In this document: piece after piece, positions 1 through 8,902 of the stretch
How the letters are laid out: each line of letters begins with the position of its first letter
Numbering within the stretch: position 1 is the first letter of the stretch
Assembly (NCBI RefSeq): GCF_028288185.1
Contig: NZ_JAQBOF010000008.1
Span: 248,001 to 312,000 of the forward strand
DNA length: 64,000 nucleotides
Origin: Mucilaginibacter sp.
Lineage (GTDB): Bacteria; Bacteroidota; Bacteroidia; Sphingobacteriales; Sphingobacteriaceae
Direction: 5' to 3'
The notes under the pieces: model-generated
What the model saw: only the letters and a program-made list of their open reading frames with translations
The model's database searches: none
Told to the model about the DNA's origin: nothing
Position numbers and translations under genes: made by a program

Positions 1-1088
1 ATAGCGGGTATTTTGAATGGTATAAGCCTGATGCTGCTGATTATGCCGTAAAAAGCGTACAATTAGCCGAACAGCGGTACGCGGTATTGGATGAAAAATT
101 AAAAAAAATATTCGGCGTAAGAAAGATATTTATTTTAGGTTCACCGTATGATGAAACCACCACCAGTAATCCTAACCGGTTATATCACGGCAAAGCTGCA
201 GCTTTTCAGCAATTGATAGATTTTCAGCAGGCTACAGCTCAGAAAAATGGGTGGGACTTTGTTGATTTTGACCGGCCGATGTCGGCCATCAACCTGCGCG
301 AGCAAGCCAAAAACCCTGCATTTAGCTTAACCCCCAATGATCGCATCCATCCCGATAACGACGGCCACTTGGTGATGGCCTACCTGTTTTTAAAAACACA
401 GGGACTGGCTAACAAAGTGGTTGCCGATGTAGCTATTAATGCTTTAGATAGAAAGGTATCCAAATCTGTTAATAGCACTGTAACTAATTTGACCGGATCG
501 GATGATGAACTGGCCTTTGATTACATGGCCAATTCGCTGCCTTATCCTATCGATACCATTCCACGCGCTTGGGGTAATAGGAAAAAGCAGTCAGAAGCTT
601 TAACATTGATACCTTTTATGCAGGAGTTTAATCGGGAGTTGTTAACTGTACGAGGGTTAAAAAGCGGAATTTACCAGCTAACTATCGATAACGAACCAAT
701 AATCAACTATACGGCACAGGAGTTGGCTGAAGGCGTTAACCTGGCCGAACAAACCAATACGCCGCAATACCAGCAAGCTATCCAAATACGGGAATTAAAT
801 GAAGAACGATGGGAAATTGAGCGTAGGCTGCGTAATTATGGCTATGTAGAATTTGGCTTGTTGAAAAATAAGGGCCTATTGTTTGCCGATAATCGCGCGG
901 CGATGGACACGGTTGAAAAGGCGTCTATTAAAGATATTTTTATTCGCGGCAATAAGGATAACTACATGAAGGCACAATATAAAACGTTGCGTAACGCCTG
1001 GCAAAAGGAGATGGATGTACTAACTGATGAAATTTATGCAATCAACAAACCACAAAAACATCATATACAGATAAAGGAAATAAAATGA
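1..1088 (+). CDS. SGNH/GDSL-type hydrolase, 5' end outside window
   Basis: The reading frame is open to the left edge (frame 3), so the true start and the block I Ser motif lie upstream of the window; the TTG at 87 is not a credible start. The visible part carries the C-terminal SGNH signature NDRIHPDNDGH, with the catalytic Asp-His pair about 110 residues after the edge. It is followed by roughly 200 residues of mostly helical, charged sequence that I cannot assign. The family comprises secreted or periplasmic carbohydrate esterases. Its stop overlaps the next start by four bases (ATGA), so the two esterase genes are translationally coupled. The specific substrate is unknown; acetyl removal from a polysaccharide fits the neighbourhood. 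Confidence 0.78.
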   Translation, partial: SGYFEWYKPDAADYAVKSVQLAEQRYAVLDEKLKKIFGVRKIFILGSPYDETTTSNPNRLYHGKAAAFQQLIDFQQATAQKNGWDFVDFDRPMSAINLREQAKNPAFSLTPNDRIHPDNDGHLVMAYLFLKTQGLANKVVADVAINALDRKVSKSVNSTVTNLTGSDDELAFDYMANSLPYPIDTIPRAWGNRKKQSEALTLIPFMQEFNRELLTVRGLKSGIYQLTIDNEPIINYTAQELAEGVNLAEQTNTPQYQQAIQIRELNEERWEIERRLRNYGYVEFGLLKNKGLLFADNRAAMDTVEKASIKDIFIRGNKDNYMKAQYKTLRNAWQKEMDVLTDEIYAINKPQKHHIQIKEIK

Positions 1089-1924
1089 AAAAACCAATAT
1101 TAAAACACTTTATTACCGCTTTGCTGCTTGTATTGGCTGGCTGCGTGATAGCTAACGCAGCCACAGTTGATACCGCGCTTACTTACAGCAACGCAATGCA
1201 TAGAAACATTAAAGCTGTTGTGATAAAACCTGACAATTATGATTCAGACAACCGGTACCCAACCCTTTATCTTTTACATGGTTTCAGCGGTAATTATACC
1301 GATTGGATTACGAAGGTGCCGGCGATAAAGAAACTTGCAGACCAATATCATGTAATTATTGTTTGCCCCGATGGCGCTTTTGCTGGCTGGTATTTAAATA
1401 GCCCGGTGAATAAAGACTTAAGGTACGAAACTTACGTGGCCGTTGAGTTGGTAAACTGGATTGATAAACATTATAATACTATAACCGACCCGTCAGAACG
1501 AGCAATAACAGGATTGAGTATGGGCGGGCATGGCGCATTATACCTGGCAATTAAACACCAGGATGTTTTTGGAGCGGCGGGCAGTATGAGCGGAATTGTT
1601 GATCTGTCGCCTTTTTCAGAAAGTTTTGGCATTGACCAGGTACTCGGAAAATATAATACCAATCGCGAAAACTGGGAACAAAGCAGTGTTGTTAATTTAA
1701 TAGGATTGATAAACACCAAGTCGCTGGCTATAACCTTTGACGTAGGTGTAGATGATTTTTCATACAAAGTTAATCTTAACCTTCATGAAAAATTGACGGA
1801 GAAAAAGATTCCGCATGACTTTACAGTGCGTCCCGGAGCGCATACCTGGGAGTACTGGAGCAATTCTATTAACTACCAGATGCTATATTTCAGTCGTTTT
1901 TTTAATAAATCTATAAAAAATTAA
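1085..1924 (+). CDS. Secreted alpha/beta-hydrolase esterase (esterase D / CE1-like)
   Basis: A 279-residue protein with an N-terminal export signal; LAGC ending at Cys20 could be a lipobox, or cleavage may follow ANA at about residue 26. The alpha/beta-hydrolase fold is shown by the oxyanion region LLHGFSGNYTDW (63-74), the nucleophile elbow GLSMGG with Ser145, a likely acid Asp223/224 in GVDDF and the catalytic His253 in PGAHTWEYW. This matches the putative esterase/feruloyl and acetylxylan esterase group (CE1-like). The start overlaps the stop of the previous SGNH gene by four bases, so they are probably one transcript. It likely removes acyl groups from the glycan handled by the downstream Sus proteins (inference). 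Confidence 0.85.
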   Translation: MKKPILKHFITALLLVLAGCVIANAATVDTALTYSNAMHRNIKAVVIKPDNYDSDNRYPTLYLLHGFSGNYTDWITKVPAIKKLADQYHVIIVCPDGAFAGWYLNSPVNKDLRYETYVAVELVNWIDKHYNTITDPSERAITGLSMGGHGALYLAIKHQDVFGAAGSMSGIVDLSPFSESFGIDQVLGKYNTNRENWEQSSVVNLIGLINTKSLAITFDVGVDDFSYKVNLNLHEKLTEKKIPHDFTVRPGAHTWEYWSNSINYQMLYFSRFFNKSIKN

Positions 1925-2081
1925 GAGAATGAAATATCAAAAAGGGCGAGGAGTATTAAACAAATAATAAAATTCAAATCATTGGGATGCGTTATTTTCA
2001 AAAAATCGCTTGCTCCAAACAGAAAATGATATTTGCGAAAATAAACGTGGAAATAATAATTAGAATAATATAAAAATAAAT

Positions 2082-2095
2082 TTGCTAAATCGTTT
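2082..2095 (+). promoter_or_regulatory. Putative LacI-family operator, distal copy
   Basis: The sequence TTGCTAAATCGTTT is identical to the copies at 2198 and 24191 and differs at one base from those at 20922 and 27514. The left half-site is well conserved; the right half (TTTTTG) matches the palindrome only partly. It lies 193 bases before the SusD start. Confidence 0.6.
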
Positions 2096-2197
2096 TTGTC
2101 CCGTATCTTAGTGTCATCAAAGTTGACCACTTTGTTTATAAAACCAATTATACTTATATCATTTTTATTTTTTGTTGCAAACACAGTTTACTATTAG

Positions 2198-2211
2198 TTG
2201 CTAAATCGTTT
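2198..2211 (+). promoter_or_regulatory. Putative LacI-family operator, proximal copy
   Basis: Second copy of TTGCTAAATCGTTT, 77 bases before the SusD start and 116 bases after the distal copy. Paired operators at one promoter are common for LacI-family repressors because dimers can bridge two sites. The cognate protein is probably the one encoded at 23116 (inference from shared occurrence). Confidence 0.62.
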
Positions 2212-2274
2212 TTTCGAGTAGTTTTAAATTGTTGGGGGTTCAATTGATTATACTATTAATTATAAAAACTTAAT

Positions 2275-4053
2275 ATGAAGAAAATTTACTTTCCTTTAGT
2301 TGCTTTTCTGGTTGTTACTTCGCTAAGCTTTACTTTAGTTATACAGTCGTGTAAAAAAAGTGAAAGCTTTTTAGCATCTACTTCAACCACCAATCTAAAT
2401 CAAACTACCGTATTTGCCGATAGTGCTAAAACTATGGGCTTCCTTGCTAATATTTATACCAGCATTGGGTTTAGTAGTTCCGCTAACAGGTTTGGCAATG
2501 GCGGTTTAGACGCAGCCAGTGATGAAGCTGAACCTTTCAACACCAAAGCGACAGATGCTTCTGGTTTTGCCACCGGTACAATAAACGCTGGTACTATTAG
2601 TAATCAGGCGTATAATACTTGCTATACTAATATCAGGGCGGTGAACCAGTTATTGGCGAATATTAGCAAGACTGCTATGAAAGCTGTAAACAAAACACAG
2701 GTTGTTGCAGAGGCCAGGTTTTTACGTGCATGGTATTATGCAATTTTATTACAACACTACGGCGGCGTTCCGTTAGTTGGCGATAGCCTCCTTACTTATA
2801 CTACACCTATTAATGTAAAGAGGGCCACTTTTGCTGCTACTGTAAGCTACATTACTTCAGAGTGTGATGCTGTTGAGCCTATTCTTCCCATTACACAAAG
2901 TGGGCTTAATTATGGCCGTGCATCTGGCGGCGCTTGTTTGGCCTTAAAGGCAAGGGTGTTGTTGTGGGCCGCAAGCCCATTGTTTAACGGTACTACTTTG
3001 CCAACTGATGCCGGTGCAAGCTCATCCGGCGCAGTGGATCCTTCATTGGTAGGGTATCCAACGCCTGATCCAACCCGCTGGCAACTGGCCGAGAATGCGG
3101 CATTGGCAGTTATCTCATCAGGACAATATTCCTTAAATACTACGCCCGCTACAGGCATAGCTACTACAGTGCCGGGTGCAGGATTCCAGGGTTTGTTTAC
3201 GATGAGGACAAATCCTGAGTGTATTTTACAAGTAATGGAGGGTGCGAATTATGATCTTGAAAGCTTATTTCTTCCTCCTTCCCGTTCTGGCGGCGGCGGC
3301 GGGTTTCCTTACCAGGATATGGTGGACGCATTCCCTATGAACAATGGTAAGTTAATAACCGACCCAACATCCGGTTATGATCCTGCTAATCCTTATAGCA
3401 ATCGCGATCCCCGGTTTAATTACACTATTATCCATGATCAAACTCCGCTATTGATACGGAACAGTTCGGGCCAGGCCATAGGAACTGGTCCTGTAAATAT
3501 TTATAATGGTTTAGGTAACGACGGAACTCCCGATGCAGTTCATATAGGAACAGTTACCGGTTATTATCATAATAAAATGCTTGATCCTAATGGGCTTGCC
3601 GCTACTCTTTTCAACACGACCAATCGTTGTATACCTCTTATGCGGTACGCTGAGGTATTGCTTAACTATGCAGAAGCTGCAAACGAATTTGAAGGACCAA
3701 CTAACAATGTTTATGACGCCATTAAGTCTGTACGCACACGTGCAGGCTTAAATCCTGCCGCATTGCCTACCGGTCTTAGCCAAAGCCAAATGCGTACTTA
3801 TATTCAAAACGAAAGGCGCATTGAGCTGGCTTATGAGGGATTTAGGTTTTGGGACGTAAGGCGCTGGAAAATAGCAACTACGACCGAAAATATACAGGCG
3901 CAAGGTATGGAGGTTGATAAAACAACCACTTCAACAGCTTATAATTTATTTAATGTTACCAAGCACAACTTCCGCCCGGCAATGTATTTATGGCCGTTCC
4001 CGTTATCTGAGACGGGTAAATCGCCCACACTTGTTCAAAACCCGGGCTATTAA
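2275..4053 (+). CDS. SusD/RagB-family surface glycan-binding lipoprotein
   Basis: A 592-residue lipoprotein: a signal segment ends in the lipobox IQSC with Cys26. SusD family features include the helical TPR-like repeats (RFLRAWYYAILLQHYGGVP) and the C-terminal signature ERRIELAYEGFRFWDVRRW near residues 512-532. SusD proteins cap the SusC channel at the outer-membrane surface and capture oligosaccharides. It is unusual that no SusC gene precedes it: the usual order is SusC then SusD, but here SusD leads the operon directly behind two putative operators. Its SusC partner may be the one at 5728 or the unpaired one at 10723. Confidence 0.95.
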   Translation: MKKIYFPLVAFLVVTSLSFTLVIQSCKKSESFLASTSTTNLNQTTVFADSAKTMGFLANIYTSIGFSSSANRFGNGGLDAASDEAEPFNTKATDASGFATGTINAGTISNQAYNTCYTNIRAVNQLLANISKTAMKAVNKTQVVAEARFLRAWYYAILLQHYGGVPLVGDSLLTYTTPINVKRATFAATVSYITSECDAVEPILPITQSGLNYGRASGGACLALKARVLLWAASPLFNGTTLPTDAGASSSGAVDPSLVGYPTPDPTRWQLAENAALAVISSGQYSLNTTPATGIATTVPGAGFQGLFTMRTNPECILQVMEGANYDLESLFLPPSRSGGGGGFPYQDMVDAFPMNNGKLITDPTSGYDPANPYSNRDPRFNYTIIHDQTPLLIRNSSGQAIGTGPVNIYNGLGNDGTPDAVHIGTVTGYYHNKMLDPNGLAATLFNTTNRCIPLMRYAEVLLNYAEAANEFEGPTNNVYDAIKSVRTRAGLNPAALPTGLSQSQMRTYIQNERRIELAYEGFRFWDVRRWKIATTTENIQAQGMEVDKTTTSTAYNLFNVTKHNFRPAMYLWPFPLSETGKSPTLVQNPGY

Positions 4054-4095
4054 TTAAAAAATAAAAGTTGTTAGACGATAAATTAAAAAACCATT

Positions 4096-4542
4096 ATGAA
4101 TATCCAATTTACATTAAAAAAGAATATTTGTCTGCTTGTGGCGTGTATAGCCTTTGTTTGGACATCATGTAGGCTTGAAAAGATATCGCCGGTGGCCGAG
4201 TCTGCTAAAGACATTACCGGTACATGGAAAGTAATAAGCGCTACACGCAACGGCACTAACCTAATTCCTGTTTTTGATTTTTCACAGTTCAATATAAAAT
4301 TTGATGCATCGGCAGGAACTTATAGTTTGGTGAATCCTGTTCCGTTTATCATCGCTGCCGACGGTAAGTTCGCTTTGGACGATCCGAATTTTCCATTCAA
4401 GATAACATTTACCGCTACTGGTTCATCATCTGTTACTACAGTATTTAATTATCCCATAGTATCAGGTGCAAGGCAAATAACGCTCACTTTCAGCCCGGGA
4501 TGCGCTCAAAACAGTTATGTATATACATTGATTAAAAAATAA
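4096..4542 (+). CDS. Small lipocalin-like lipoprotein (DUF5004-type)
   Basis: A 148-residue protein with a lipoprotein signal (WTSC, Cys25), then a compact beta-rich domain starting ITGTWKVISATRNG. That opening is typical of lipocalin-like domains seen in Bacteroidota PULs (DUF5004-like; the family name is recalled, not searched). The C-terminal half alternates hydrophobic strands and ends YVYTLIKK. The gene lies 42 bases after SusD and 21 bases before the next gene, so it is in the same transcript. It occupies the position of SusE/F-like accessory surface proteins, and glycan binding is a reasonable but unproven role. Confidence 0.6.
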   Translation: MNIQFTLKKNICLLVACIAFVWTSCRLEKISPVAESAKDITGTWKVISATRNGTNLIPVFDFSQFNIKFDASAGTYSLVNPVPFIIAADGKFALDDPNFPFKITFTATGSSSVTTVFNYPIVSGARQITLTFSPGCAQNSYVYTLIKK

Positions 4543-4563
4543 TCCTATACTAAATTTATATAG

Positions 4564-5595
4564 ATGAAAACACGTTTACGTATAAAAGGAAAAAAATTAT
4601 GGTTGCTGTGCGCAGTAGTATTGCTGGGCATTTCCTTAAGCTGTTGTTATTTAATTATTAACAGCGTTAACCAACCTGCCAGCGCGGTTGTTGGTTCAAC
4701 CGTTTCTATAACGGTTAATGCTACTTCGCATACCAATAGCAGCGGCACGGCACACATGATATTTGGCATCCTGGCTCCAAAAGGATGGAACCTTTCAAAA
4801 AATGCTAAAGTAACTTATACAAGCAGCAAAGGAAATGGAAACATGACCCTGATACCAGCCGCCATAATTAATAACCATGCAGGTGGTTTAAGTTGGGCAG
4901 CCTACATGAAATCTTTTTTTGGCCTGGAGGGAAACCTGATAGATGATATGGAATGGATACCTTTTCAAAGCGACGCCATAATTACTTACGCCAATGGTGA
5001 TCTAATGACCGTAGCTATTAACATACAGATCACAAATATTGGAGCGGATAACAATCCTACCCTGGTAAAGCTTGCTTATGTTATTGCTAACGATGTGAAC
5101 GCCTTTACTTTTGACGGTAACGACGGTGATTCCAGCCCGACAAGTGAATATTATAATGAGTTTACCACACCATGTTTTTCGCTCACCGGCGGAACCGGAG
5201 ACCTGGTAGATTTTTGTAACCCGCAGTTAACCACCATTGATCCCCCAAAATCATTAGATAATGATATTGTAACACTTACTTACAACAATAACATAGTGAG
5301 CACTCCATTGGGAACAAACGCGGCAAACCCGGCGGTTTATATTTGTGCTACCGCCACCACCAGCGATGGTAAAACATTAAATGCATGTACGCCAGGACCT
5401 AAAACAATGATGACACAGACGTCCGCCGGCAGCGGAGTGTACCAGATCACTTTCTGGCCAAAGGCGTTATTCGGCGCAACCACCGGACAGTCTATAGTAA
5501 GTATGACCTATTATATCACTAACCAGGCCGGTACTATACAGGTAGGGTATGGCAATACCGCCGCCGCGTTTACTTATAAATTTAAATGTTTATAA
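4564..5595 (+). CDS. Secreted beta-sandwich protein of PUL type (DUF4961-like)
   Basis: A 343-residue protein with an N-terminal hydrophobic segment (KLWLLCAVVLLGISLSCC) that could be a lipoprotein signal (Cys27/28). The body is rich in Ser, Thr, Asn and Gly and seems to hold two beta-sandwich units. The first (about 30-200) contains APKGWNLSKNAKVTYTS. The second (about 215-343) resembles an Ig-like carbohydrate-binding module, with aromatic residues in YQITFWPKALFG. The fold resembles the DUF4961 proteins that accompany DUF5004 proteins in Sus loci; this is from memory. It is the last gene before an intergenic hairpin and the next SusC. A surface glycan-binding role is inferred from position. 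Confidence 0.5.
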   Translation: MKTRLRIKGKKLWLLCAVVLLGISLSCCYLIINSVNQPASAVVGSTVSITVNATSHTNSSGTAHMIFGILAPKGWNLSKNAKVTYTSSKGNGNMTLIPAAIINNHAGGLSWAAYMKSFFGLEGNLIDDMEWIPFQSDAIITYANGDLMTVAINIQITNIGADNNPTLVKLAYVIANDVNAFTFDGNDGDSSPTSEYYNEFTTPCFSLTGGTGDLVDFCNPQLTTIDPPKSLDNDIVTLTYNNNIVSTPLGTNAANPAVYICATATTSDGKTLNACTPGPKTMMTQTSAGSGVYQITFWPKALFGATTGQSIVSMTYYITNQAGTIQVGYGNTAAAFTYKFKCL

Positions 5596-5599
5596 TACC

Positions 5600-5624
5600 A
5601 GGCCGGGCTTTTTACGCCCGGCCT
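5600..5624 (+). terminator. GC-rich hairpin between the accessory gene and SusC
   Basis: The arms AGGCCGGGC and GCCCGGCCT are perfectly complementary around a 7-base loop. No U-tract follows (AAAACA), so it is not a standard intrinsic terminator. It may be an RNA stabiliser or processing site that sets the different expression of genes on either side. A separate promoter for SusC in 5640-5727 is possible. Confidence 0.5.
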
Positions 5625-5727
5625 AAAACAGGTATCTAAGTGATTATATCAGCCTTTGTATAGCGCAAAACGAGATATAAAGGCCCTAATTATGTTTCAA
5701 TTATATTAACAATTTAAATCTGATTCT

Positions 5728-8700
5728 ATGCTCTATTGCTACTCAAAGAAATACTTAACAGGGATCATTATGCTGCTGATGGCTACTGTAAGTTACGCTC
5801 AAAAGGAAACGCCGGCTGCCATTGGGTCCGTGCGACCTGGCTACATAAGCGGTACAATGCTTGATGAATTCAGCAGGCCACAACAAGGTGTATTTGTATC
5901 GATAAAAGGCGATACTACCCATGTTGTGTCTAACGCTATCGGATTTTTTGAGATAAAAGCTGTCACTGGAGCTGTGCTGGTTTTTAAGTTTAAGGATCAT
6001 GAAGTGCGTGAAGTTGTTTCCAACACATCTAATAACTTTACCGTTAAACTGGAACAAGATCATTTGATATTTCCTGATAAGGTGCAGGTGCTTTATGGCG
6101 TTGCCAATAGATCGAACATGCTTGGTTCTATAGCTACTGTTTATACAGATCAGCTGACAACAACTCCGGCATCACTCGATGTTTACGCGCTTCCTGGGCA
6201 GCTTTCTGGCCTATATACGCAGCAATCCAGTGGCTTTACCGCTTTTAACACCACATCATTAACTGTCTCTGGTGGCATACCAGGAAACACCATAGCCGGG
6301 TCAACACGTAACGCAGTATCAACTGATAATACAGAGTTTGCCGTTACCGTTAGGGGCCAAACACCTATAACGGTTATTGACGGTGTTCAACGTGAGATAT
6401 CTTCTATCGATCCGGAATCTATTGAATCAATATCTGTGCTGAAAGACGGGTTATCTACCATTCTTTTAGGCGTAAATAGTTCACGTCCAGTAATTTTAAT
6501 TACTACTAAACGTGGTAAAGAGGGCCCGCCGAAGATCACTTTTACCGCTGAAGAAGGTATACAGAAGTCATTGAGTATCCCAACTCCGCTGTCGGCTTAT
6601 GAATACGCTTATCTGATCAACGAAACACTGACAAGCGACGGAAAATTACCACAGTATTCGGCTGCAGATTTTACTGCCTATCGTAACCATAGCGATCCAT
6701 ACGGTCACCCGGATATTAACTGGTTTAATACAATACTCAACAACGAGGCACCGCAAACTGCCTATAAGTTAAATATCAACGGCGGTACAAATGTAGCCAA
6801 GTACACCGTATCATTAGGTTACTATGACCAGACCGGTATATTTAAAACTGCCAACGAGATTCCGTATAATACCAATAACGATCTCACCCGTTATACTATC
6901 AATTCGGACATTGCTGTGCAGGTTAATAAAAATCTGAACGTCGACCTGCAGTTATTCGGTCGCGTGCAAACTACCAATCAGCCTGGTGCAACTAATAACA
7001 ATGGATCTTTAGGATATAACTACGTATTAAGTTCATTGTTCAATACCCCCAGTAACGCTTATACTCCAATCAACCGTAATGGATCTTTTGGTGGCAGCAA
7101 CATTGGCGGTAATACAGGTACTTTTAGTAATAACTTATTGGCTATGACCGAATATTCTGGTTACGTACAGAATAACGCAAACGATATATTAGCCAATCTT
7201 GACCTTACTTATAACCTAAACAGTGTGACCAAAGGATTAACGGCTAAAATGAAAGGTAACCTTTCTTACCAGTCGGTTTCTACGCTTAATCGTGGCATAC
7301 AAAATAATTCTTATTTGTACAATAAAGACAGTACTTACTCAGTTATCGGTGGGCAATCTGCGCAAACCAATGTGTTTTCACAAGTATATACCTCTCGCCA
7401 ATCCTTCGGCCAGGCATCCCTTAATTATGACAGGCAATTTGGCAAACATAGTATAAGCGCTGTGGCTTTGTATGACATTAAAGAATTTAACTCCAATTAC
7501 GACCTAACTGAGAATACTACTAATATTGCCTTGAGGGTTGGTTATAATTATAACGGCAAGTACCTGGCGGAAGCTGCCGTGAACCGGAGTGGTAATAACT
7601 ATTATCCGCCGGGCCTCCAGTTCGGTACTTTTTATGCAGGCGGATTAGGCTGGCAAATGGGTAAAGAAGATTTTATCAAGGATAATGTTGAATGGATAAG
7701 CAGTTGGAAATGGCGCGGTACTTACGGCCGTACAGGCAATGCCAACATAACCTCCAATAGTTCATTGTATTTTGCATACAATCAAACTTATGCTTCGGGC
7801 AATGCGGCCGCCGGCAAATTTTTAAATATAGGCACCGGCTATAGTCCAGCTTATTATGGTTATGACAATAGCCTGGCTAACCCTTACATTACCTGGGAAA
7901 GTGCAGACAAAATTGATTTTGGTACCGATATAAGCATGTTTAAAGACCATTTCATGGTAACTGCCGATTACTATCATGATCGTTATTTTAATGTGCTTGG
8001 CATAAGGGGCAATACCATTGCCCTGCTTGGTGCGCAATACCCGATCGAAAATATTGGTATCAATCTTTACCAGGGAGTTGAGTTAAGTTTGACCTATAAA
8101 GGCAATGTGGGCAACTTTAATTATTTTGTAACCGGCAATGGTAACTTACAGGCGTCAAAAATTATTTATAACGATGAATTAACTCCTCAATATCCTTGGA
8201 ACAAACGGACTGGCCTTCCTGTTTCCGGTACATTTTATGGATACACCTCTCTCGGCTTTTATCAAACCGCACAGGATGCGGCAACCAGCGCGCATATAGT
8301 TGGTTACACGCCACAACCAGGTGATATCAAATATAAAGATCTTAACGGCGACGGTGTAATCAATCAATATGATCAGTCTACCATCGGCGGCACCAAACCA
8401 TTGATCTTTTATGGTTTAAATTTCGGTTTTAGCTATAAAGGTTTCAGCTTCTCGGCTATTATACAAGGTGTTACTAACAGGCAGATAAGTGTAGAAAATA
8501 ACGTAATAGACAATTTCGGTCTTGACTTTTCTACCAATAACGGGCAAGCTTATTTATCATCTACAGGGAGGTGGACGCCTGAGACTGCCAGCACTGCCAC
8601 CTTACCAAGATTGGCGGTATCAACTGCAGGCAGTAATGCGCAGTTCTCCAGCTTCTGGCTTAAATCCGGTGACTATGTACGGTTAAAAAATGCCGAAATT

Positions 8701-8877
8701 GGTTATTCACTACCTTACAATGCTACCAGACACCTTAAATTGGCAGGCATAAGGTTTTTTGTGAACGGTGAAAACCTGGTGACCCTGGCAGGCTTTAAAG
8801 GAATGGATCCGGAGGTGACGCCCGGCAGTTACCCTATACAAAGGGTGCTTAACGCGGGCCTTACCATTAAGCTTTAA
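5728..8877 (+). CDS. SusC/RagA-family TonB-dependent outer-membrane transporter
   Basis: A 1049-residue protein. A signal peptide ends near SYAQ (residue 25) and a carboxypeptidase-regulatory-like domain follows (about 36-110). The plug domain (about 135-265) contains PITVIDGVQREISSIDPESI and SVLKDG, then VILITTKRGKEG. The remainder is a 22-strand-type beta-barrel with many N/Y/G-rich strands, ending AGLTIKL. It imports oligosaccharides across the outer membrane using TonB. The plug start reads KVQVLYGVANRS, where most SusC proteins have VVVGYG, so it is a divergent member. It is followed 25 bases later by its likely SusD partner at 8903. Confidence 0.95.
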   Translation: MLYCYSKKYLTGIIMLLMATVSYAQKETPAAIGSVRPGYISGTMLDEFSRPQQGVFVSIKGDTTHVVSNAIGFFEIKAVTGAVLVFKFKDHEVREVVSNTSNNFTVKLEQDHLIFPDKVQVLYGVANRSNMLGSIATVYTDQLTTTPASLDVYALPGQLSGLYTQQSSGFTAFNTTSLTVSGGIPGNTIAGSTRNAVSTDNTEFAVTVRGQTPITVIDGVQREISSIDPESIESISVLKDGLSTILLGVNSSRPVILITTKRGKEGPPKITFTAEEGIQKSLSIPTPLSAYEYAYLINETLTSDGKLPQYSAADFTAYRNHSDPYGHPDINWFNTILNNEAPQTAYKLNINGGTNVAKYTVSLGYYDQTGIFKTANEIPYNTNNDLTRYTINSDIAVQVNKNLNVDLQLFGRVQTTNQPGATNNNGSLGYNYVLSSLFNTPSNAYTPINRNGSFGGSNIGGNTGTFSNNLLAMTEYSGYVQNNANDILANLDLTYNLNSVTKGLTAKMKGNLSYQSVSTLNRGIQNNSYLYNKDSTYSVIGGQSAQTNVFSQVYTSRQSFGQASLNYDRQFGKHSISAVALYDIKEFNSNYDLTENTTNIALRVGYNYNGKYLAEAAVNRSGNNYYPPGLQFGTFYAGGLGWQMGKEDFIKDNVEWISSWKWRGTYGRTGNANITSNSSLYFAYNQTYASGNAAAGKFLNIGTGYSPAYYGYDNSLANPYITWESADKIDFGTDISMFKDHFMVTADYYHDRYFNVLGIRGNTIALLGAQYPIENIGINLYQGVELSLTYKGNVGNFNYFVTGNGNLQASKIIYNDELTPQYPWNKRTGLPVSGTFYGYTSLGFYQTAQDAATSAHIVGYTPQPGDIKYKDLNGDGVINQYDQSTIGGTKPLIFYGLNFGFSYKGFSFSAIIQGVTNRQISVENNVIDNFGLDFSTNNGQAYLSSTGRWTPETASTATLPRLAVSTAGSNAQFSSFWLKSGDYVRLKNAEIGYSLPYNATRHLKLAGIRFFVNGENLVTLAGFKGMDPEVTPGSYPIQRVLNAGLTIKL

Positions 8878-8902
8878 TTGATAATTATTAAAAATCCAGA
8901 TA

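Larger units (their letters stand above)
1925..2274. other. Intergenic control region before the SusD-led operon
   Basis: This 350-base AT-rich stretch has no supportable gene. It contains two copies, 116 bases apart, of the 14-base core TTGCTAAATCGTTT (2082 and 2198). The same core occurs before three other genes of this locus. The region most likely holds the promoter and LacI-family operators for the transcript starting at 2275. No clear Bacteroidota -33/-7 promoter pair could be picked by eye. Confidence 0.6.

Noticed and set aside
1921..2184. 87-codon frame on the - strand
   Set aside because: AT-rich low-complexity translation, no homology features, and it overlaps the operator copy at 2082.
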